Positions 25,770 to 35,978 of a stretch of DNA of 57,279 nt are shown in pieces. The stretch lies in contig CACFPS010000006.1 of NCBI GenBank assembly GCA_902568235.1, forward strand, positions 1-57,279. Reading direction: 5' to 3'. Each line of letters opens with the position of its first letter. Position 1 is the stretch's first letter. Under the pieces are notes generated by a model. It searched no databases, was not told the origin of the DNA, and worked only from the letters and a program-made list of their open reading frames with translations. The position numbers were made by a program, and so were the translations under genes. The DNA comes from an uncultured Pelagibacteraceae bacterium. Its GTDB lineage: Bacteria > Pseudomonadota > Alphaproteobacteria > Pelagibacterales > Pelagibacteraceae.

Positions 25770-26872
25770 TTGCTTTTAACTAATACTCCACCGGTACTTG
25801 GCTTTGTACATCCTGTAGTCTCTGGGAAAGAAATAGGTAATTTTAAAAAAGACCTTATTGCAAGATAGGCAAAAGCTTGTGACTCGATAAAATCTCCATC
25901 AATACCATAATCATCTACAAGTTTTACATTTTTATTATAAGATTTAATTATGCTGACTAAATATTTATTTTTTCTTCCTCCACCACATAAAATTGTTTTT
26001 TCATTTAATGTATCTGTAGACCTTTCATTAGCTTTAAAATGGACAATAAAGTAATTTGCTGTATAGAGAGTTAATGTAGCAGCTCCATCTTCTAAAGATA
26101 AACCTTTGGCAAACGAAATATTAAAATCGCTAGTATCGTATGATATTCGGTCTGGATCTGATGCTTGAAAGATGCTCCAATATTTATGAAGAACTTTTTT
26201 ATTCACTTTTCCTGACCGAGCTATTCTTCCATTTTTATCATATTTTTTCTTAGCATTAGTTCTTATCCATTTGTCTATTAAACACATACCTGGACCTAAA
26301 TCTCTTGCGGTTAGCAATCCATCTTCCCATATGGTAGTTCTATTTAATATTCCTCCTATATTAAAAAAACTGACTGGTTTGGTTTTAAATTTTTTTTGTA
26401 GCATTTCATGAAATATCGGGGTCAGGGGCGCTCCCTCACCTCCATTTTTTAGATCATTTTGTCTAAAGTTATAAACTACTTTTTTCTGGGTAAGTTTTGA
26501 TAAAAGTTTTCCATCTCCAAGTTGTTTGGTAATTTTTTCCTCTGGATTATGAAAAATAGTCTGTCCATGAAATCCTATAAAATCTACATTTACTTTTGTT
26601 TTTTTTAGAGTTTCAATAACTGCTTTAGCATGAAATATTGTTATTTCTTTTTCAACAGATTCTATTTGTTTTTGATGTTTTTTTAGATCTTTTGAGCTTT
26701 TTATTTTATCCCTTAGTCTCGTTAAATTATTATAAATATCTTTAGGATATTCAAAATACTTATCCAAAATTGCCTTATATTCATGCTTTCCATCAGTTTG
26801 TATTATTGATGCATCAACCCCATCCATTGAAGTTCCGCTCATTAATCCTAATGCTGTATAAATCTTTCCCAT
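25766..26872 (-). CDS. anmK: anhydro-N-acetylmuramic acid kinase
   Basis: A 368-residue sugar kinase that phosphorylates and opens 1,6-anhydro-MurNAc during cell-wall recycling. Signatures are GLMSGTSMDGVDASI at the N-terminus, the FHGQTIFHNP segment, the GGILNRTT loop and the LCGGGRKN nucleotide site. It is divergent from tyrS with 47 bases between starts, and converges with the hydrolase. Confidence 0.93.
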   Translation of the reverse strand: MGKIYTALGLMSGTSMDGVDASIIQTDGKHEYKAILDKYFEYPKDIYNNLTRLRDKIKSSKDLKKHQKQIESVEKEITIFHAKAVIETLKKTKVNVDFIGFHGQTIFHNPEEKITKQLGDGKLLSKLTQKKVVYNFRQNDLKNGGEGAPLTPIFHEMLQKKFKTKPVSFFNIGGILNRTTIWEDGLLTARDLGPGMCLIDKWIRTNAKKKYDKNGRIARSGKVNKKVLHKYWSIFQASDPDRISYDTSDFNISFAKGLSLEDGAATLTLYTANYFIVHFKANERSTDTLNEKTILCGGGRKNKYLVSIIKSYNKNVKLVDDYGIDGDFIESQAFAYLAIRSFLKLPISFPETTGCTKPSTGGVLVKSN

Positions 26873-26919
26873 TCTTATTTTTTTTTATTAAATATTGTAT
26901 ATTGTGGAACTATAGACCT

Positions 26920-28143
26920 ATGAATAAATTTTTAAAAGAATTTAAAGACAGAGGGTATTTCTACCAATGTACTAACGAAATTGAATTATCAGAATTATTA
27001 GATAAAAAAAGTATTAATGCTTATATAGGTTTTGATAGTACGGCTCCTAGTTTGCACGTCGGTAGTTTGATGCAAATAATGTGTCTGAAATTATTACAAA
27101 GTCACGGACATAGACCAATCGTATTATTGGGTGGAGGCACTACTAGAATAGGTGACCCTTCTGGAAAAGAAGAAACAAGAAAAATTTTATCTGAAAAACA
27201 AATTGAACAAAATATAAAAAATATTCAAAATGTTTTCAAAATATTTTTGAAAACAAATAATCCAAAATTAAAACCAATTTTTGTAAATAATTATAAATGG
27301 TTAGGAAAATTAAATTATATTAAATTTTTAAGAGAAATTGGAAGACATTTTACTATAAATAAAATGTTAAGTTTTGATAGTGTTAAATTACGTTTAGAAA
27401 GAGAACAATCTCTAAGCTATATGGAATTTAATTATATGATTTTGCAAGCATATGACTTTCTTGAACTTAACAAAAATAAAAATTGTTTGATGCAAATAGG
27501 CGGATCTGATCAATGGGGAAATATAGTTAATGGTGTCGAGTTAATTAAAAGACAGTCTGGAAATCAAACTTATGGTTTAACAACACCTTTGTTAACTTTA
27601 TCATCGGGTGCAAAAATGGGTAAAACAGAAAAAGGTGCTATTTGGTTAGATAAAAAAATGTTGTCACCTTATGATTATTGGCAATTTTGGAGAAATACAA
27701 ATGATAGTGATGTAATTAAATTTTTAAAAATGTTTACAGATATAAGTATAAGTGAAATTGAAAAAATTAAACAGAATAACATTAATGATCTTAAAATATT
27801 ACTTGCCAACAAAGCAACAGAAATGCTTCATGGAAAAAAAGAATCTTTGAATGCAGAAAAACTTGCAAATTCTACATTCAAAGAAGATTCTTCTGGTAAA
27901 AATTTACCAAATATTAAAATTGATAAAAATGTGATAAATAAAAACATAGTTGAACTTGTATCTTCAATATCTAAAGAAATTTCTAAGAGTGAAATAAGAA
28001 GATTAATTAAATCAAATGGAATAAAAATTGATAACCGAGCAATAGTTGATGAAAAATTTATAATTGATAATGAACTATTTAAAAAAAATGGTTTTTTAAA
28101 ATTATCTATAGGAAAAAAGAAACATTTTAAAATTGTAAACTAA
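26920..28143 (+). CDS. tyrS: tyrosyl-tRNA synthetase
   Basis: A 407-residue class I synthetase. I chose the ATG at 26920, since the extra in-frame sequence upstream runs antisense into anmK and is not conserved-looking. The HIGH-type motif is SLHVGS, the KMSKS-type motif is KMGKT, and GGSDQWGNI is the conserved tyrosine-binding loop. A C-terminal S4-like RNA-binding region covers roughly the last 80 residues. It shares its terminal CTAA with the convergent AsmA-like gene. Confidence 0.96.
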   Translation: MNKFLKEFKDRGYFYQCTNEIELSELLDKKSINAYIGFDSTAPSLHVGSLMQIMCLKLLQSHGHRPIVLLGGGTTRIGDPSGKEETRKILSEKQIEQNIKNIQNVFKIFLKTNNPKLKPIFVNNYKWLGKLNYIKFLREIGRHFTINKMLSFDSVKLRLEREQSLSYMEFNYMILQAYDFLELNKNKNCLMQIGGSDQWGNIVNGVELIKRQSGNQTYGLTTPLLTLSSGAKMGKTEKGAIWLDKKMLSPYDYWQFWRNTNDSDVIKFLKMFTDISISEIEKIKQNNINDLKILLANKATEMLHGKKESLNAEKLANSTFKEDSSGKNLPNIKIDKNVINKNIVELVSSISKEISKSEIRRLIKSNGIKIDNRAIVDEKFIIDNELFKKNGFLKLSIGKKKHFKIVN

Positions 28144-30698
28144 TTTTTTTTTATCTTTTCAAGCGTTCTTGTGATAAATCTTGGTGTTAAAGTTTTTATT
28201 GGATTTACAGTTGTTTTAAGATTTTTGGGTGGCCCTTTAATTTTAAAACTTACCCCGAAAACTCCTTCTCCAATTTTTTTACCCACTAGAATATTGCCAA
28301 GTAAAGGAATTTTAGAAATTGTCTTGTTAATTGTTGTTGCAGGAACCAAAGTTCCTCTCAGACTAGTTATATTGTCTTTTTCAATATATCCATCCATCAA
28401 TAAAGAAATCGCAGGACCAATGGCATAAATTTCGCTAATTTTTGTTAATTTATTTTTATTTTCATAATCCATTTCAAACTCATCAAACCTTATACCTTCT
28501 CCAGTTAAAAGATCGGCAATACCCTGGAGCGATGCGAGACTTAGAAGTGTAGCTAGCACAGGAACTTTTTTTACCTTAAAATCATAAATTTTGAGATTTG
28601 ATTTTGATATGCCATTTTTTTCAACTGAATCGTAGGAGAGGCTTCCTTCATCGAATCCTTTAATAAACTTGTAATTTTTTATAAATGGTGAAGGTTTTTC
28701 TATATAAAGGTTGGTAACTTTTTCATCATTTAAATTTGTTTTTATATTTAATGAAAATTCGCCATTTCCATTTAAAAGAGCAGAGGCGTTAGCTGATATT
28801 ATCTTATTATTATTAACTAAAAATTTACCATTAAGATTTTTCAAATAAGAATTTTTATCAACATAATATTTATTTAATTCAAAATTAATTACTGTGTTTA
28901 GGTTGCTAAAATAATTTAACAGTGAATTTTTTGAATCGTTGTCAATAAGTAATTTTTCAACTGATTTGGATCCGTCAAAAATCTTGCTTTTTAAAATATA
29001 ATTATTTTTATCTTTTGAAAAATAAATATCATTTTTCATCTTACGACTATTTACATAATTTAATTTTAAACTGTCGATATTTTTTATTTTATCATTTTCA
29101 CCTTCTAAAAGAATAATTTCATCAAACCTAATTTCTTTATTTTTATAATATTCTCCCATTAACTTGATTTTTGAAAAAATATTTTTTTCTTTTTCATATT
29201 CAATTTCATTCAGTTTTATATTTAAGTTTTCGGCTTCTATTTCTGTATTAAAAAATAAAGAATCTTTATTTTTAATAAAATTTATTTTAAAACTTTCAAA
29301 ATTATCTTCCAATGTATACTTGCCAGATATATCGGCTTCTAACTGATTTTTTTTATAATTAATATCAATTTTATTATTTAAAAAATTAATTTGATTTTTA
29401 AAATTGCCAAAATATTTCTGTGCTCTGTTTGAATTAACATTTAGAATTAATTCATTAAGTTCTATTTTTGATTTGACTCTAATATTTTTAATATTTAAAT
29501 TTTTATCTATATTAAAATTTATTTTATTATCTGATCCAAAAGTTAAGTTTTGTTCTTTTAGCTTAAAATTTCCATCTAATTCTAAATAATTTTTAATTTC
29601 AGAACTACTTATAGTATTATTTTTATTTTTAAAAATTGCCTCGATTTGAAAATCATTATTTTTTTGTCTTATAATATTAAATTTAATTTTATCTTTTTGG
29701 TTCTTGTTGTTATATTTATTATTAATAAATTGATATTGGCTTTCTATTTTTATATTCAGATTTTCATTGTTATAGTAAGCGTATATTTCGCCATTTTTTA
29801 AAAAAATTAAGTCTTGGATTTTATTGTTAAAATCAATTTTATCAAAATTTATTTTTGATTCTAAGTTTAAATTTTTAATTTTTCTATTTTCATTTACTAT
29901 AAAAGAAAATTTATTTGTTGTTTTTGCTAAAATAAATTTATTTTCTAAAAAATCTAAATTTATATTAGTGAATTTCTTAATATCTTTTATTGAAATTAAA
30001 CCTTCTTTAGTTTTAAAATTACCATCTATATTAAATTTATTTTTTTTTTTGCTAATTTTTATCAAGTTAGATAAAAATTCAATTTTGTTAAATTTAAAAC
30101 CTATTTTACTTAATTCTAAATTTTTATTCTTAATTTCAAAATTAAAATTTATATTTTGAAATTTTTCTTTATTTAAGACATTCAGGCTTGCATTTATTAT
30201 TTTACCATTAATTTCATAGGTAAATTTATTTTGATCATCTTTTTCAGGTGTAATTTTTACTGTAGCTCTGTAATTTCCTGTTTCAATTTGATTGTAAATT
30301 ATAAATCTAGGTAAATTAAAGCTATATAAATTTAAAAAATTAGTAAGATCTTTAATTGAATTTTCTTTTGTTGCTACTTTTACTTGTAAAACTGAATTTG
30401 TATTATTTAAAAATTTTATAAGATCTAAATTTATCTCAATATTTGAAAGTTTTAATGATTGATCTGCTATATTGATCTTAGGATCTTTAGTATTAACTTT
30501 TAATATTCTTTTTGAAATATCCAATTTTAGATATACATCATTAAGATTCAATAAAAGATTTGAGTTAAATTTTTTAACCTTGTCATTAATTAAATTATTA
30601 AATTTATTAGTTTTAATTCCTACTGTGCTTAAAAAAATTATTATAAATCCTAATATAGAAATGAAAGATACAGTAATAATTAATATATATTTACGCAT
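28140..30698 (-). CDS. AsmA/YhdP-like (DUF3971) large envelope protein
   Basis: An 852-residue protein with one N-terminal membrane anchor ([17 protein letters not shown]) and a very long, repetitive, asparagine/lysine/isoleucine-rich periplasmic part that should form extended beta structure. The better conserved C-terminal region ([17 protein letters not shown], then [21 protein letters not shown] and [10 protein letters not shown]) is the AsmA-like C-terminal domain of DUF3971/YhdP-type proteins. Such proteins are thought to bridge the envelope for phospholipid transport. Its ATG overlaps the prfB stop by eight bases, and it converges on tyrS. Confidence 0.8.
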   Translation of the reverse strand: MRKYILIITVSFISILGFIIIFLSTVGIKTNKFNNLINDKVKKFNSNLLLNLNDVYLKLDISKRILKVNTKDPKINIADQSLKLSNIEINLDLIKFLNNTNSVLQVKVATKENSIKDLTNFLNLYSFNLPRFIIYNQIETGNYRATVKITPEKDDQNKFTYEINGKIINASLNVLNKEKFQNINFNFEIKNKNLELSKIGFKFNKIEFLSNLIKISKKKNKFNIDGNFKTKEGLISIKDIKKFTNINLDFLENKFILAKTTNKFSFIVNENRKIKNLNLESKINFDKIDFNNKIQDLIFLKNGEIYAYYNNENLNIKIESQYQFINNKYNNKNQKDKIKFNIIRQKNNDFQIEAIFKNKNNTISSSEIKNYLELDGNFKLKEQNLTFGSDNKINFNIDKNLNIKNIRVKSKIELNELILNVNSNRAQKYFGNFKNQINFLNNKIDINYKKNQLEADISGKYTLEDNFESFKINFIKNKDSLFFNTEIEAENLNIKLNEIEYEKEKNIFSKIKLMGEYYKNKEIRFDEIILLEGENDKIKNIDSLKLNYVNSRKMKNDIYFSKDKNNYILKSKIFDGSKSVEKLLIDNDSKNSLLNYFSNLNTVINFELNKYYVDKNSYLKNLNGKFLVNNNKIISANASALLNGNGEFSLNIKTNLNDEKVTNLYIEKPSPFIKNYKFIKGFDEGSLSYDSVEKNGISKSNLKIYDFKVKKVPVLATLLSLASLQGIADLLTGEGIRFDEFEMDYENKNKLTKISEIYAIGPAISLLMDGYIEKDNITSLRGTLVPATTINKTISKIPLLGNILVGKKIGEGVFGVSFKIKGPPKNLKTTVNPIKTLTPRFITRTLEKIKKN

Positions 30699-31788
30699 TT
30701 AGTTTATAAATTGAACTCTCTATGAAATCGTCTAATTCACCATTAAGAACCTTTTCTGGATTTGAGTTTTCGTAACTTGTTCTATTATCTTTTACCATTC
30801 TATATGGATGTAGCACATATGACCTGATTTGATGACCCAGCCTATATCGGATTTTGTATTTTTAATATTTTCATTTTCTTTCTCTCTTTTTTGAATTTCG
30901 AATTCATAAAGTCTTGCTTTCAACATATTCATACATGTTTCTTTATTTTTGTGTTGAGATCTTTCATTTTGACATTGTACCACAATTTTTGTTGGAATAT
31001 GAGTAATCCTAACTGCACTATCTGTGGTATTTACATGTTGTCCTCCTGCGCCACTAGATCTATAAGTGTCTACCCTTAAATCCTTTTCATCTATTTCAAT
31101 ATCAATTTCATTATTTATTACGGGATATATCCAAACACTCGCAAAACTAGTATGTCTTCTTGCTCCCGAGTCAAAAGGTGATACTCTAACTAGTCTATGA
31201 ATTCCTGATTCATTTTTTAATAATCCATAAATATATTCTCCACTGATTTTTATTGTTGAAGATTTTATACCAGCCTCATCACCTTTATGTTCGCTTATTA
31301 ATTCAACTTTAAAACCTTTGTTTGATGCCCATTTCATATACATACGCCTTAACATTTCTGCCCAATCTTGGCTTTCTGTTCCTCCTGCACCAGCATGAAA
31401 CTCCAAATAGCTATCTAAAATATCATTTTCCTCTGACAAAAAACATTTTATTTCAATTTTTTTTATTTGATTTAAAAGTTTTTTGTAGTTTTCAAATATC
31501 TCAATTATGATTTGTTGATTTTTTTCTTGTTTTGCTAGAAGAAAAATATCGTATAAGTCTATGTTTTCTTTATAAGAAACTTCGAAAGAATTAACCAAAT
31601 CTTCATGACTTTTTTTTTCTTTTAAAATTTTCTCAGCTTCTTTCCTGTTGCTCCAAAAGTCTGGTTGTTCTATTTTGTTGCCTAATTCTAAAATTTTAGA
31701 ACTTATTTTTTGCTTTTCAAAGAAACTCCTTAACTCTTTGATTGATTTTGTCTATTTCGATTTTAAATTTTTCTACTTCTTGATCCAT
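30691..31788 (-). CDS. prfB: peptide chain release factor 2, with programmed +1 frameshift and a second, unexplained frameshift
   Basis: RF2 releases peptides at UGA and UAA. The gene starts with ATG at 31788, overlapping the stop of the PBP gene by one base. After 23 codons comes an in-frame TGA (31719-31717) in the classic CTT-TGA slippage site preceded by AAGGAG. The +1 frame then runs through the RF2 core with the SPF tripeptide (RVSPFD) and the GGQ loop (SGAGGQHVN). Near the 3' end the frame breaks again after KSDIGW: GGG at 30838-30836 should be GGGG to read [17 protein letters not shown] and on to the stop at 30691. The repaired product is 365 residues, the normal RF2 length. The second break is either a sequence error or a real lesion. 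Confidence 0.9.
31717..31731 (-). promoter_or_regulatory. prfB: prfB autoregulatory +1 frameshift site
   Basis: On the minus strand AAGGAG (31731-31726), then TTT, CTT and the in-frame TGA. The Shine-Dalgarno-like element three bases before the CTT-TGA pair is the textbook arrangement. When RF2 is scarce, ribosomes pause at UGA and slip +1 to make RF2. The nucleotide after TGA is A here, rather than the frequent C. Confidence 0.93.
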
Positions 31789-34130
31789 TAATAAAACTTT
31801 AAAATATTATTTTTTGACATGTTGTAACCAAATTCTTCAATATCATTATTTAAATTGTTTTCAATTTTTTCCTTTTTAAATGACTCAATTATTGTCTCTT
31901 TAGAGCTAAAATCTGCTTTTTTTCCAGTTTTTGCATCGACGACCATCATTTTTATATTTTTTGCAACCTTAAATGGTCTTGCTTCATAATTATTTACTGC
32001 CTTTTTCATAAACTCTTTAAAAATTGGCATTGCTGTTTTAGATCCAGTTTCAAACTTTCCTAAACTTTTTGGATTGTCGTGACCCAAGTAAACTCCAACT
32101 ACAAGATTAGATGTAAATCCTACAAACCAAGTATCGGTATTTTTATTTGTCGTGCCTGTTTTACCGGCTAATTCCAAATTTAAATCTCTTAAACCTCTAG
32201 CAGTACCCCTTTCGACAACACCTTTCAAAATTGAGGTCATTTGATATGCCGTTTGAGGAGAAAAAATTTGTTTATAATTACTTTTAATAATAGGCGTATT
32301 TTCACCCTTGTATGATATTAAGTCACAGTTTTCACAAAATCTTTTTTCGTTATTAAATATAGTTTTTCCTTCACTATCCTGTATTCTATCAATCAAAATT
32401 GGATTTACCAATTTTCCACCATTTACAAACGAGCAATAAGCTGATGTTATTTTTAAAAGAGTAGTTTCGGCTGACCCAAGTGAAACTGACATTAGCTCTT
32501 CAGGATTTTCATATATGTTTAATTTTTTTGAAAAATTAATTATTTTATCTATTCCAAGTTCTTGGGCTATTCTTACTGTCATTAAGTTCCTTGATTTTTC
32601 AACACCAGTTCTAAGTGTAGATGGACCATAAAATTTTTTTCCATAATTTTCTGGCTTCCACATTTTTAAATCGCCACCTTGTTCTAAAACTATAGGAGCA
32701 TCTAGAATTAAAGTTGTGGGCATATAATTATTTTCTAGAGCCAAAGCATAAATAAATGGCTTGAATGCTGAGCCAGGTTGTCTCAAAGCTTGGGTGGCCC
32801 TGTTAAACTCGCTCTTTCTAAAACTATATCCGCCTGACAAAGCTAGTACTCTTCCACTATATGGGTCTATCACAACAATGGCTCCATTTGCTATGGGTAA
32901 TTGTTTGAGACTATAAATGCCTTCTTTTTTTTTTTTTACGTAAACAATATCGCCTACTTTAAAAAGCTGATCAAAATTTTTTCTAGTCCAGTTTACATCT
33001 TCATAATTAATTATACCTTTGTTATTATTTTTAGTTTCAATTACTGTTTCAAATTTATCTATTCTTTTAACAATAGCCAATTCCCATCCTATTGATTTTT
33101 CTAAATCAAGCTTATCTAATTTTTTTTTCCAATCGCCATTTGGATTATCATTCATAAGAGAACCTCTCCATCCTCTTCTCTTATCGTATTTTTCTAAACC
33201 GTACCTTAAAGCGTTAGTTGCAATATTTTGTAAATTTAAATTTAAAGGAGTTTTAATATTGAAGCCTTGTTTATATACTTGATCAAAACCATATTTTTCT
33301 ACAACAATTTTTCTAACATCCTCAACATAATATCTTGCGTCTTCTAAATAAATTCTTTTTCTCTTCTTCAAGTTAATTTTGGATTTTATTAAATTCTCAT
33401 ATTGATTTTTATCAATATACGAATTCTCATATAGATTTTTTATAACTAAATTTCTCCTATACTTTGCAAGTTCTTTATTTTTGTAAGGATTATATTTGCT
33501 TGGTGCTTTTGGTAGTGCGGCTAATAAAGTTGCCTCAGAATAATTTAATTCACTGATTGACTTATCAAAATACCTTAGGCTTGCAGATGCAATGCCATAA
33601 CTTCCCTCACCTAGATATATTTGGTTAAGATATAGTTCAAGTATTCTTTCTTTTGTAAGCGCTCTTTCTATCCTAAAGGCAAGAATTGCTTCTTTAATTT
33701 TTCTATCAATACTTACTTCATTTGTTAATAAAAAGTTTTTAGCCACTTGTTGAGTAATAGTTGATGCTCCTTCTAATCTTTTTGAATTTATAGAATTATA
33801 AATATTGTTTTTTATCGCTCTTAAAACTCCTTTAGCATCAACTCCTGGATGATTAAAAAAATTTTTATCTTCTGCAGAAAGAAAAGAGTTGATAACTTTT
33901 TTTGGAATTGCGCTATAAGGCACAAATATTCGTTTTTCAGCAGAAAAATCACTAACTAAAATACCATTTCCTGAATAAAGTTTGCTTGAAACAGATGGTT
34001 TGTAGCTTTTGAGATATTTGTAATCTGGCAATTTGTTTGAATAAACCCAAAGTATAGAAATAATTACACAAAAAAATATAATAGATGTTGATAATAAAAA
34101 AATTAGAGTTTTTTTAAGTATATTGATCAT
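31788..34130 (-). CDS. mrcA: penicillin-binding protein 1A (bifunctional class A PBP)
   Basis: A 780-residue inner-membrane enzyme with one N-terminal anchor. The glycosyltransferase domain shows SAEDKNFFNHPGVD and the EGASTITQQVAKN motif. The transpeptidase domain has the SxxK serine in PGSAFKPF, the SxN-type motif in KSRNLM, and the KTGT box in AGKTGTTNKNTD. It polymerises and cross-links peptidoglycan. prfB follows with a one-base overlap. Divergent from the RNase gene. Confidence 0.95.
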   Translation of the reverse strand: MINILKKTLIFLLSTSIIFFCVIISILWVYSNKLPDYKYLKSYKPSVSSKLYSGNGILVSDFSAEKRIFVPYSAIPKKVINSFLSAEDKNFFNHPGVDAKGVLRAIKNNIYNSINSKRLEGASTITQQVAKNFLLTNEVSIDRKIKEAILAFRIERALTKERILELYLNQIYLGEGSYGIASASLRYFDKSISELNYSEATLLAALPKAPSKYNPYKNKELAKYRRNLVIKNLYENSYIDKNQYENLIKSKINLKKRKRIYLEDARYYVEDVRKIVVEKYGFDQVYKQGFNIKTPLNLNLQNIATNALRYGLEKYDKRRGWRGSLMNDNPNGDWKKKLDKLDLEKSIGWELAIVKRIDKFETVIETKNNNKGIINYEDVNWTRKNFDQLFKVGDIVYVKKKKEGIYSLKQLPIANGAIVVIDPYSGRVLALSGGYSFRKSEFNRATQALRQPGSAFKPFIYALALENNYMPTTLILDAPIVLEQGGDLKMWKPENYGKKFYGPSTLRTGVEKSRNLMTVRIAQELGIDKIINFSKKLNIYENPEELMSVSLGSAETTLLKITSAYCSFVNGGKLVNPILIDRIQDSEGKTIFNNEKRFCENCDLISYKGENTPIIKSNYKQIFSPQTAYQMTSILKGVVERGTARGLRDLNLELAGKTGTTNKNTDTWFVGFTSNLVVGVYLGHDNPKSLGKFETGSKTAMPIFKEFMKKAVNNYEARPFKVAKNIKMMVVDAKTGKKADFSSKETIIESFKKEKIENNLNNDIEEFGYNMSKNNILKFY

Positions 34131-34211
34131 TTTAGTTTATTTATTTAACGAATTTGTTATTCTTAAGGCACAGAATTATTAAATAAAACCTATGAAACTA
34201 TATCAAAAATT

Positions 34212-35978
34212 ATGTCAAAAAATTTGTATATTGATGCATCGCATCCTAATGAAACTAGAGTTGTTCTTAAAAATCAAATTCATATTGAAGACTATGAATA
34301 TGAAAACATTAACAACAAATTAATTAAGAATAACATATATCTAGGAAAAGTAAGTAGAGTAGAACCTTCCTTGCAAGCTGCGTTTGTTGACTTTGGAAGA
34401 AATAGACATGGTTTTTTATCTTTTAATGACATTCAGTCAGATTATTACCAAATACCACAAAATGATTTAGACAAAATCAAAAAGGAAGAAGAAAAAGTTA
34501 GAGAAGAACTTTCTAAAGAAAGTGAAAATATAGAAAATAAAATTCTTGAAGGAGATGAAGTAAATTTCAACGATCCAGTAGAAAAATTAGAAGAAGGAAA
34601 TAAAGAAGAAAATCAGAGTGTAAAAAGATTTCCATCCAAAAGATATAAAATACAAGAAGTTATAAAACCAAATCAGGTAATATTAGTTCAGGTATTGAAA
34701 GATGAAAGAGGATTAAAAGGAGCTGCTCTGAGTACTTTTATTTCAATTGCAGGAAAATATATTGTTTTAATGCCGAATACAGCAAAAGGCGGCGGAATCT
34801 CAAGAAAAATTTTTAATCCTGGTGAGAGAAAAAAAATAAGGAATATTTTAAATGAAATAGAAATTCCTAAAGAGATGGGAATTATTGTTAGAACGGCTGG
34901 TTCAAATAAATCAAAAAATGAAATCAATAATGATTTAAAAAACTTAATAATTGCTTGGAACTCAATCAAAGATAAAGCTATGGAATCAATTGCACCCTCA
35001 TTAATACATCAAGAAAGTGACGTTATAAAAAGAAGTATAAGGGATATGTTTGATGAAGACACTCAAAGTATAATAGTTGAGGGTAATGAAGGATATCAAA
35101 AAGCAAAGAGTTACATGAAATTGATCATGCCTAAACAATTAAAGAAAGTTAAAAAATATAGAGATAAAGTTCCATTGTTTTTTAAAGAAAATATTGAAAA
35201 AAAACTTTTTGAAATTTTTAAATCTGAAGTAAAACTAAATTCAGGTGGTTATTTGGTGATTAATCCTACAGAAGCACTTGTATCCATTGATGTTAACTCA
35301 GGAAAATCTATCAGACAAAAAAATGTTGAAAGTACTGCTCTAGATACGAATCTTGAAGCAGCAGAAGAAATAGCAAGACAAATAAAAATAAGAGATCTTT
35401 CTGGTTTAATTATCATTGATTTTATTGATATGCTTAGCTACGGAAACAGAAAACAAATTGAAAGAAGATTAAAAGAACGATGTAGAAATGATAGGGCGAG
35501 AATACAAATTGGTAGAATTAGCAATTTCGGTCTACTCGAAATGTCTAGACAGAGATTAAGAGAAAGTAATGTAAAATGGGCAATAAAATTAACCAATGAG
35601 TCTTTTGCTTTAAAAATATTAAAAATGACAGAAATAAAAGCTTTAGAAAAAAATGTAAAATTAATTGACATTAAAATTAATGATAAAATTGTTAATTTTA
35701 TAGAAAATAATTTTATGGAAGATTTGAAATATTTTGAAAATAAAAATAAAGTAAAAATTAATTTGATTTCGAACAAAGAGTTTAATTTAACGGAATATGA
35801 TATTGAACTGAAATCCAAATCGAAAAAAATATTGGAAAAAATTGAAAATTATGAAGATTTGCAAAAAAAAATAATAGAAAAAAAAGAAGTTAATGAAAAA
35901 AAATTAACTAAGTCAAAAAAGATTTTTAAAAAAAATAAATTTAAAAAAAAAAAAGATTTTAAAAAAAAAATTAAATAA
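34212..35978 (+). CDS. rne: ribonuclease E/G family endoribonuclease lacking the zinc-link cysteines
   Basis: A 588-residue RNase E/G-type enzyme. The S1 region lies near the N-terminus and has an acidic insertion at about 84-138, as in other alphaproteobacteria. The catalytic aspartates are D360 (SIDVNSGKS) and D403 (IIDFIDM), followed by the conserved NDRARIQIGRISNFGLLEMSRQRLR. The zinc-link motif (CPxCxG) that normally follows is absent: residues 451-465 have no cysteine. The C-terminus is a lysine-rich tail without the usual degradosome scaffold length. It begins RNA decay and rRNA/tRNA processing. Ends overlap thiG by eight bases. Confidence 0.88.
   Translation: MSKNLYIDASHPNETRVVLKNQIHIEDYEYENINNKLIKNNIYLGKVSRVEPSLQAAFVDFGRNRHGFLSFNDIQSDYYQIPQNDLDKIKKEEEKVREELSKESENIENKILEGDEVNFNDPVEKLEEGNKEENQSVKRFPSKRYKIQEVIKPNQVILVQVLKDERGLKGAALSTFISIAGKYIVLMPNTAKGGGISRKIFNPGERKKIRNILNEIEIPKEMGIIVRTAGSNKSKNEINNDLKNLIIAWNSIKDKAMESIAPSLIHQESDVIKRSIRDMFDEDTQSIIVEGNEGYQKAKSYMKLIMPKQLKKVKKYRDKVPLFFKENIEKKLFEIFKSEVKLNSGGYLVINPTEALVSIDVNSGKSIRQKNVESTALDTNLEAAEEIARQIKIRDLSGLIIIDFIDMLSYGNRKQIERRLKERCRNDRARIQIGRISNFGLLEMSRQRLRESNVKWAIKLTNESFALKILKMTEIKALEKNVKLIDIKINDKIVNFIENNFMEDLKYFENKNKVKINLISNKEFNLTEYDIELKSKSKKILEKIENYEDLQKKIIEKKEVNEKKLTKSKKIFKKNKFKKKKDFKKKIK

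Noticed and set aside
26770..26919. N-terminal extension of tyrS into anmK
   Set aside because: The frame is open by chance; the ATG at 26920 gives the normal TyrRS length and N-terminus.
28140..30698. Low-complexity or repeat element
   Set aside because: The asparagine/lysine-rich stretch is a continuous reading frame with a membrane anchor and a recognisable AsmA-like C-terminal domain.
30792..31598. A short stand-alone release factor reading frame
   Set aside because: It is only the middle of prfB, bounded by the programmed frameshift region upstream and the one-base break downstream.
35930..35978. Poly-A runs at the end of the RNase gene as a frameshift
   Set aside because: The frame reads through them as a lysine-rich tail and ends with a plausible overlap with thiG, so no indel is needed.
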